Source: CALVJJ01 sp045538425 (GTDB lineage Bacteria > Bacillota > Clostridia > Christensenellales > UBA1242). From it: a stretch of 18,951 nucleotides of DNA. Under the pieces are notes generated by a model that was not told the DNA's origin, searched no databases, and was given only the letters and a program-made list of their open reading frames with translations. The first letter of the stretch is position 1. Each line of letters opens with the position of its first letter. Location of the stretch: positions 1 to 18,951 of the forward strand of contig JAZSRJ010000020.1 in the NCBI GenBank assembly GCA_045538425.1, read 5' to 3'. This document shows, piece by piece, positions 15,085-18,951 of the stretch. A program made the position numbers and the translations under genes.

Positions 15085-15456
15085 ATGTATCAATCAAATA
15101 ATTATAATTCCAACGGTGGATCAACGGTTGTTGAAAAGAATATTATTTTATCTGTAGTAAGTTTGGCAACAAAAGAGATTGCTGGAGTTTGTGATTTAGT
15201 AGACAACTTTGCTTTATCTGTCAAAGGTTTGCTTTCTAGCAATTATAGCAATGGTGTACAACTAAGTATGGTGAATGATAAAATATGTATTGATGTATAC
15301 ATTAGCGTCTTTTATGGGTATAATGTATCTGATATAGCATATAAAGTACAAGAGAATGTAAAGAATAGTATCTCTTCTATGGTAGATATCGAAATTGATA
15401 AAGTCAATATTCATGTTATGAGTGTTGTGTTTGAAAAAGAAGAGGTTATTGAATAG
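15085..15456 (+). CDS. yqhY: Asp23/Gls24 family protein (YqhY-like)
   Basis: The 123-residue product belongs to the Asp23/Gls24 (DUF322) family. In B. subtilis the related yqhY lies between accC and nusB and influences fatty-acid synthesis; other members are envelope-stress proteins. Family features are ILSVVSLATKEIAGV near residues 25-40, VQLSMVNDKICIDVYISVFYGYNVSDIAYKVQENVKNSI in the middle, and VNIHVMSVVFE at the end. The start ATG at 15085 lies 8 bases after AAGGGG (15071-15076); in-frame ATGs at 15064 and 15079 fit that site poorly. The N terminus is Asn/Ser/Gly-rich. accB and accC are not adjacent in this genome. Confidence 0.88.
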   Translation: MYQSNNYNSNGGSTVVEKNIILSVVSLATKEIAGVCDLVDNFALSVKGLLSSNYSNGVQLSMVNDKICIDVYISVFYGYNVSDIAYKVQENVKNSISSMVDIEIDKVNIHVMSVVFEKEEVIE

Positions 15457-15462
15457 GAAAAT

Positions 15463-15506
15463 ACACTTTGGCTCTCTAATGCTTTAGAGGGCCTTGTGTT
15501 GTTTTT
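15463..15506 (+). promoter_or_regulatory. Hairpin with T-rich tail in the yqhY-nusB gap, partial terminator or attenuator
   Basis: GGCTCTCTAA at 15470-15479 pairs with TTAGAGGGCC at 15484-15493 around the loop TGCT, with one T-G pair. An outer ACAC (15463-15466) can pair with GTGT (15496-15499) across a small internal loop. A run of five T residues follows at 15502-15506. The ribosome binding site of nusB begins at 15510, so the hairpin sits directly in its leader. Confidence 0.6.
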
Positions 15507-15520
15507 ATTGGAGAGGAACT

Positions 15521-15931
15521 ATGGAAAAAGAAATTACTGGTAGAATATCTACAAGAGAAAAAGTGTTACAACTGATTTTTGAAACTTGTTTTCACGAACC
15601 AGAAGATAGTGTGATGTACGAATTGTTTTTACAAGAAAACGATTGTAACGCTGAAGATCTCGAATTCTTGAAGGCAATATACACTGGGGTGTTGCAAAAT
15701 AAAGCAGAATTGGATGCGATCATTGAATCAAAGTTAAAGAATTTTACTTTGTCTAGATTGTTAAAGGTGGATTATTCTATTTTGCTTATGAGTATTTTTG
15801 AACTCAAATTTTATGGACAAACTCCCGAAAAAGTAGTAGTAAATGAAGCAGTTAGACTTGCAAAAAAATATTCTGATGAAAAAAGCTACTCTTTTATCAA
15901 TGGTGTGTTAAGAGAAGTTTTGAAGGGGTAA
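15521..15931 (+). CDS. nusB: Transcription antitermination factor NusB
   Basis: NusB binds boxA RNA together with ribosomal protein S10 (NusE) and supports antitermination of rRNA transcription with NusA. The 136-residue product is the usual length and all-helical. It has the N-terminal STREKVLQLIFE helix, a middle section LSRLLKVDYSILLMSIFEL, and the hallmark VVVNEAVRLAKKYSDEKS followed by FINGVL. ATG 15521 has GGAGAGG at 15510-15516. The frame is open upstream, but those codons overlap the leader hairpin. The stop codon is one base from the xseA start. Confidence 0.95.
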   Translation: MEKEITGRISTREKVLQLIFETCFHEPEDSVMYELFLQENDCNAEDLEFLKAIYTGVLQNKAELDAIIESKLKNFTLSRLLKVDYSILLMSIFELKFYGQTPEKVVVNEAVRLAKKYSDEKSYSFINGVLREVLKG

Positions 15932-15932
15932 T

Positions 15933-17105
15933 ATGGCAGAGACATATGTGTCCATATCTCAGTTTTCAAAATATGTAAAAGGTATTTTTGATGCGGAGAT
16001 TATGTTGCATCACATTTTCTTATATGGAGAAGTGAGTTCGTATAATGTATCCAATAATATTGCTTATTTTACATTAAAAGACGAAGAGGCACTCCTTAGT
16101 TGTGTGATGTTTGGGGCTAATCAGTTTGATCGACCGAATATCGGTGATATGGTATTGGTGCAAGGAAGTCCTAATTATTATATTAAAGGTGGAAAGTTTA
16201 GTTTTCAAGTGACCAGTATTGAGCCTTATGGAAAAGGTAAGCTGTATGAAGAATTCTTGAAGCTAAAAGAAAAGTTACAACAACTTGGTTATTTTGATGA
16301 GGATAAAAAACAGGCGATTCCAGATAGTGTAAGACGTATTGGTGTTGTTACAAGTAAGGAAGGGGCTGTTATTCAAGATATTATCAATGTAACGACAAGA
16401 CGCAATCCTATGATTGATATTGTTTTGTATCCAGTGAAAGTGCAAGGGATTGGTGCAGAACAAGAAATTGCGGAAGGAATTAATTATTTTTCCAATTATG
16501 GCGGGGTTGATTGTGTAGTAGTTGCTCGTGGTGGTGGTAGTGCGGAAGATTTGCAAGCTTACAACACTGAGACGGTTGCACATGCTGTTCATAATTGTAC
16601 ATTGCCAGTTGTTAGCGCTGTTGGTCACGAAACAGATTTTACTATTTGTGATTTTTGTAGTGACTTGAGAGTTCCAACTCCGTCTGCAGCGGCAGAAGTT
16701 TTGGCTTGGGATTGGTATGCAAAACAAGAGATGGTAGAGTCTAATTACCATTGGATGGTGCAAAAAGTAGAACAAACTATTTATTCTATCGAAACGAAAC
16801 TTGATGGATATAAAAAACATTTAGTAACAAGTTTGCAGTATCCTATTGAGTTGCAATGGCAAAATGTAAATCAAATATGGGACAAGATGGTGTCCAATTT
16901 GGAGAAAAATATTGCAAAGAAAGAATATATCTATGATAAAACAATCACTTCTTTTTTAACAAAAGATCCACAAGCAATGTTGCAAAAAGGATATGTAAAA
17001 CTGGAAAAGCAAGGTAAAATTGTAAAAAGCAAAAAAGACTTGCAGGCAAAAGATATTGTGCAAGTTGTGTTGTTGGATGGAAAAGTTGATTTGGAAGTAA
17101 AATAG
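15933..17105 (+). CDS. xseA: Exodeoxyribonuclease VII large subunit
   Basis: XseA is the catalytic subunit of exonuclease VII, which degrades single-stranded DNA from both ends into short oligonucleotides in repair. The 390-residue product is a little shorter than the usual 400-450. An N-terminal OB fold (residues about 1-100) contains LYGEVSSYNVS and YFTLKDEEALLSCVMF. The catalytic domain holds IGVVTSKEGAVIQD at 136-149, VVARGGGSAEDL at 196-207 and VSAVGHETD at 227-235, then DLRVPTPSAAAE. The C-terminal coiled-coil region, which binds XseB, is shorter than in E. coli. AAGGGG at 15923-15928 precedes the ATG by 4 bases. Confidence 0.96.
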   Translation: MAETYVSISQFSKYVKGIFDAEIMLHHIFLYGEVSSYNVSNNIAYFTLKDEEALLSCVMFGANQFDRPNIGDMVLVQGSPNYYIKGGKFSFQVTSIEPYGKGKLYEEFLKLKEKLQQLGYFDEDKKQAIPDSVRRIGVVTSKEGAVIQDIINVTTRRNPMIDIVLYPVKVQGIGAEQEIAEGINYFSNYGGVDCVVVARGGGSAEDLQAYNTETVAHAVHNCTLPVVSAVGHETDFTICDFCSDLRVPTPSAAAEVLAWDWYAKQEMVESNYHWMVQKVEQTIYSIETKLDGYKKHLVTSLQYPIELQWQNVNQIWDKMVSNLEKNIAKKEYIYDKTITSFLTKDPQAMLQKGYVKLEKQGKIVKSKKDLQAKDIVQVVLLDGKVDLEVK

Positions 17106-17113
17106 AGGAAAAA

Positions 17114-17332
17114 ATGAGCTTAGATGAAAAAATAAAAGAATTAGAAAAGATATCTAATGAGATGGATCAAGAAGATGTGTCAATAGAACAATCAATTGCC
17201 TTATTTGAAAAAGGCAGTACACTAACCAAAGAATGTTTGGAAGAGTTGAATACTGCAAAAGGCAAAATATATCTTATTAAAAAAGATTTTGAACAATTTA
17301 GAGAAGAATTAACAACAAAGGAAATGAAATAA
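17114..17332 (+). CDS. xseB: Exodeoxyribonuclease VII small subunit
   Basis: XseB binds the helical C terminus of XseA in several copies and is needed for proper activity. The 72-residue product is typical in size and almost wholly helical. The signature FEKGSTLTKECLEELNTAKGKIYLI lies in the second half, preceded by the helix LDEKIKELEKISNEM. AGAGGAA at 17104-17110 precedes the ATG. The stop codon overlaps the proS start by one base in the sequence TAATG, suggesting coupling. Confidence 0.95.
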   Translation: MSLDEKIKELEKISNEMDQEDVSIEQSIALFEKGSTLTKECLEELNTAKGKIYLIKKDFEQFREELTTKEMK

Positions 17333-18951
17333 TGAGATTATCAAAAATGTTTTTTAAGACATATAGAGATGCTCCAAGTGATGCGGAATTAACAAGTCAT
17401 AAGTTGCTTGTACGTGCAGGTTATATTAAAAAACAAGCAGCAGGAATCTATATGTTTTTACCTTTAGGATTAAAGGTGCTTAGAAAGATAGAAAATATTG
17501 TAAGAGAAGAGATGGATGCTGTTGGGTGTATTGAACTTTCTATGCCAAAACTTCTTCCAGAAGAAGTATATGCAACAAGAATTAATGCATTTGGTAGCAG
17601 TATGTTTCGATTGGTTGATCGTAATGCAAAACCAATGTGTTTGGGTCCAACACATGAAGAACCATTTACTTTTGCGGTAAAAGAAAATATTAGTAGTTAC
17701 AAACAACTACCAATTACTCTATACCAAATCGGTGAAAAATTCCGTGATGAAGTTAGACCAAGATTTGGTTTGCAAAGAGCAAAAGAATTCATTATGAAAG
17801 ATGCTTATAGTTTTCATACTGATAAAGCGTCACTTGATGAAACGTATGATGAGATTAGAGATGCTTATTGCAAAGTGTTTGATCGTTTGCATTTGGATTA
17901 TGTTCCGGTGTATGCGGATAATGGTGCAATGGGTGGATCTGGTAGTCAAGAGTTTATGGTAAAAAGCAATGTGGGTGAAGATGAAATTGCTTATTGTTCT
18001 ACCTGTAACTATGCTGCCAATGTTGAGAAAGCAGAAGTCATTGTAAAAGCAGTTGCGACCAATGTGAAAAAAGAGAAAATGGAAAAAGTGAGCACGCCAA
18101 ACCAAAAAACAATTGAGGACTTGGTTGGCTTCTTAGGAAAAGAAGAAAAAGATTTCTTAAAAGCTGTTGTCTATAGTGTAGATGATAAAGTTGTTGTTGC
18201 GCTCTGTCGAGGAGATAGAGAAATTGAAGAAACAAAACTAGCTAACTATCTAAAAGTAAGTGCTGACAATATGGTAATGGCGACTCATGAACAAATTGCT
18301 GGTATTGGTAGTGTGGCTGGATATGTTGGGCCAACTAAAGAATTGCATGATGTGATTGTTGTGGCTGATCAAGAAGTTCAATATATGACAAATTTTGTGA
18401 TGGGTGCTAATGCTCTTGATGTGCATTATAAGAATGCTAATGTCGAAGATTTGGTGATTGCGGATTATATTGATTTGAGAAAAGTGCAAGCAGGGGATAT
18501 TTGCCCACACTGCAAGAAGGGTCATATTGATATGATAAGAGGTATTGAGGTTGGACATATATTCAAACTTGGTACAAGATATACCAAAGCGCTTGATTGC
18601 AAATATCTTGATGAAAATGGTAAAAGCCAAATCATGGAAATGGGATGCTATGGTATTGGTATCTCAAGAGCCCTTAGCGCTTGTGTAGAGCAACATAATG
18701 ATGATAAAGGTATTATTTGGCCAGAAGAAGTTGCGCCATATAAAGCAATTGTAGTTATTGCTAACTACAAAGACGAAACGCAAGTGAAACTAGCAGAAAC
18801 AATCTACGAACAATTAAAAGCAAAAAGAGTGGAAGTGTTGTTGGATGATAGAAAAGAGAGTGCTGGTGTAAAATTTAGAGACGCAGAACTCATCGGTGTA
18901 CCAAATATTATCATTGTTGGTAGGGGTGCAGCAGATGGTGTTGTTGAATAT
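17332..18951 (+). CDS. proS: Prolyl-tRNA synthetase, bacterial type, 3' end beyond the window
   Basis: ProRS charges tRNA-Pro with proline in the cytoplasm. The reading frame covers 540 residues with no stop before the window ends; bacterial-type ProRS is usually about 570, so about 30 residues are missing. The N terminus MRLSKMFFKTYRDAPSDAE and the AAGIYMFLPLG segment are standard. Class II features are GPTHEE at 105-110, motif 2 beginning R138 (RDEVRPRFG) and motif 3 GCYGIGISR at 438-446. An inserted editing domain (YbaK-like) lies between about residues 225 and 385, so this is the bacterial form with cis editing of mischarged Ala-tRNA-Pro. The anticodon-binding domain begins near IVVIANYKDE. 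The start ATG overlaps the xseB stop, with AAAGGA at 17317-17322. Confidence 0.96.
   Translation, partial: MRLSKMFFKTYRDAPSDAELTSHKLLVRAGYIKKQAAGIYMFLPLGLKVLRKIENIVREEMDAVGCIELSMPKLLPEEVYATRINAFGSSMFRLVDRNAKPMCLGPTHEEPFTFAVKENISSYKQLPITLYQIGEKFRDEVRPRFGLQRAKEFIMKDAYSFHTDKASLDETYDEIRDAYCKVFDRLHLDYVPVYADNGAMGGSGSQEFMVKSNVGEDEIAYCSTCNYAANVEKAEVIVKAVATNVKKEKMEKVSTPNQKTIEDLVGFLGKEEKDFLKAVVYSVDDKVVVALCRGDREIEETKLANYLKVSADNMVMATHEQIAGIGSVAGYVGPTKELHDVIVVADQEVQYMTNFVMGANALDVHYKNANVEDLVIADYIDLRKVQAGDICPHCKKGHIDMIRGIEVGHIFKLGTRYTKALDCKYLDENGKSQIMEMGCYGIGISRALSACVEQHNDDKGIIWPEEVAPYKAIVVIANYKDETQVKLAETIYEQLKAKRVEVLLDDRKESAGVKFRDAELIGVPNIIIVGRGAADGVVEY

Noticed and set aside
16275..16820. A 181-codon minus-strand open frame inside xseA
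   Set aside because: The sense strand encodes conserved catalytic motifs; the antisense translation is low-complexity Asn/Ile/Ser/Thr with no family resemblance.
18250..18630. A 126-codon minus-strand open frame inside proS
   Set aside because: It is a shadow of the conserved ProRS frame with no supporting ribosome binding site or domain.

Overview
The window is an AT-rich, gene-dense segment in which every convincing gene lies on the plus strand. It reads as the chromosome of an endospore-forming, low-GC Firmicute, most likely of class Clostridia. The evidence is a complete spoIIIAA-AH operon, a rimP-nusA-rnpM-ylxQ-infB-rbfA-nrnA-truB housekeeping cluster, a PolC-family protein next to rseP, and strong AAGGAG-type ribosome binding sites. 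No mobile element, tRNA, rRNA or CRISPR array was seen. No gene-free stretch exceeds about 135 bases.

Layout: (1) 1-2353 holds the 3' part of rseP (site-2 protease) followed by a 523-residue PolC-family protein. (2) 2354-10180 starts with an extended -10 promoter and a leader hairpin, then runs rimP, nusA, rnpM (ylxR), ylxQ, infB, rbfA, nrnA, truB and an endonuclease IV-like gene, and closes with an intrinsic terminator. (3) 10181-15004 is the sporulation operon spoIIIAA to spoIIIAH, which encodes the mother-cell part of the SpoIIIA-SpoIIQ channel. (4) 15005-18951 starts with another extended -10 promoter and runs yqhY (Asp23/Gls24 family), nusB, xseA, xseB and the first 540 codons of proS, which continues past the window.

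The genes group functionally. Cluster 2 covers ribosome maturation (RimP, RbfA, TruB), transcription elongation (NusA), RNase P modulation (RnpM), translation initiation (IF2) and nanoRNA turnover (NrnA). Cluster 3 builds a double-membrane channel between mother cell and forespore. Cluster 4 mixes antitermination (NusB), DNA repair (exonuclease VII) and tRNA charging (ProRS). Several genes common in these neighbourhoods in B. subtilis and relatives are not here: ispG, ribF, efp, accB-accC and folD.

The most interesting item is the protein at 782-2353. It sits where many Firmicutes carry full-length polC and keeps the PolC N-terminal region, the OB fold and an intact DEDDh 3'-5' exonuclease. 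It has no polymerase domain and no recognisable PHP segment between OB and exonuclease. The linker carries QADMF, which resembles a sliding-clamp-binding pentapeptide. This suggests a stand-alone, possibly clamp-tethered exonuclease derived from PolC rather than a simple truncation.
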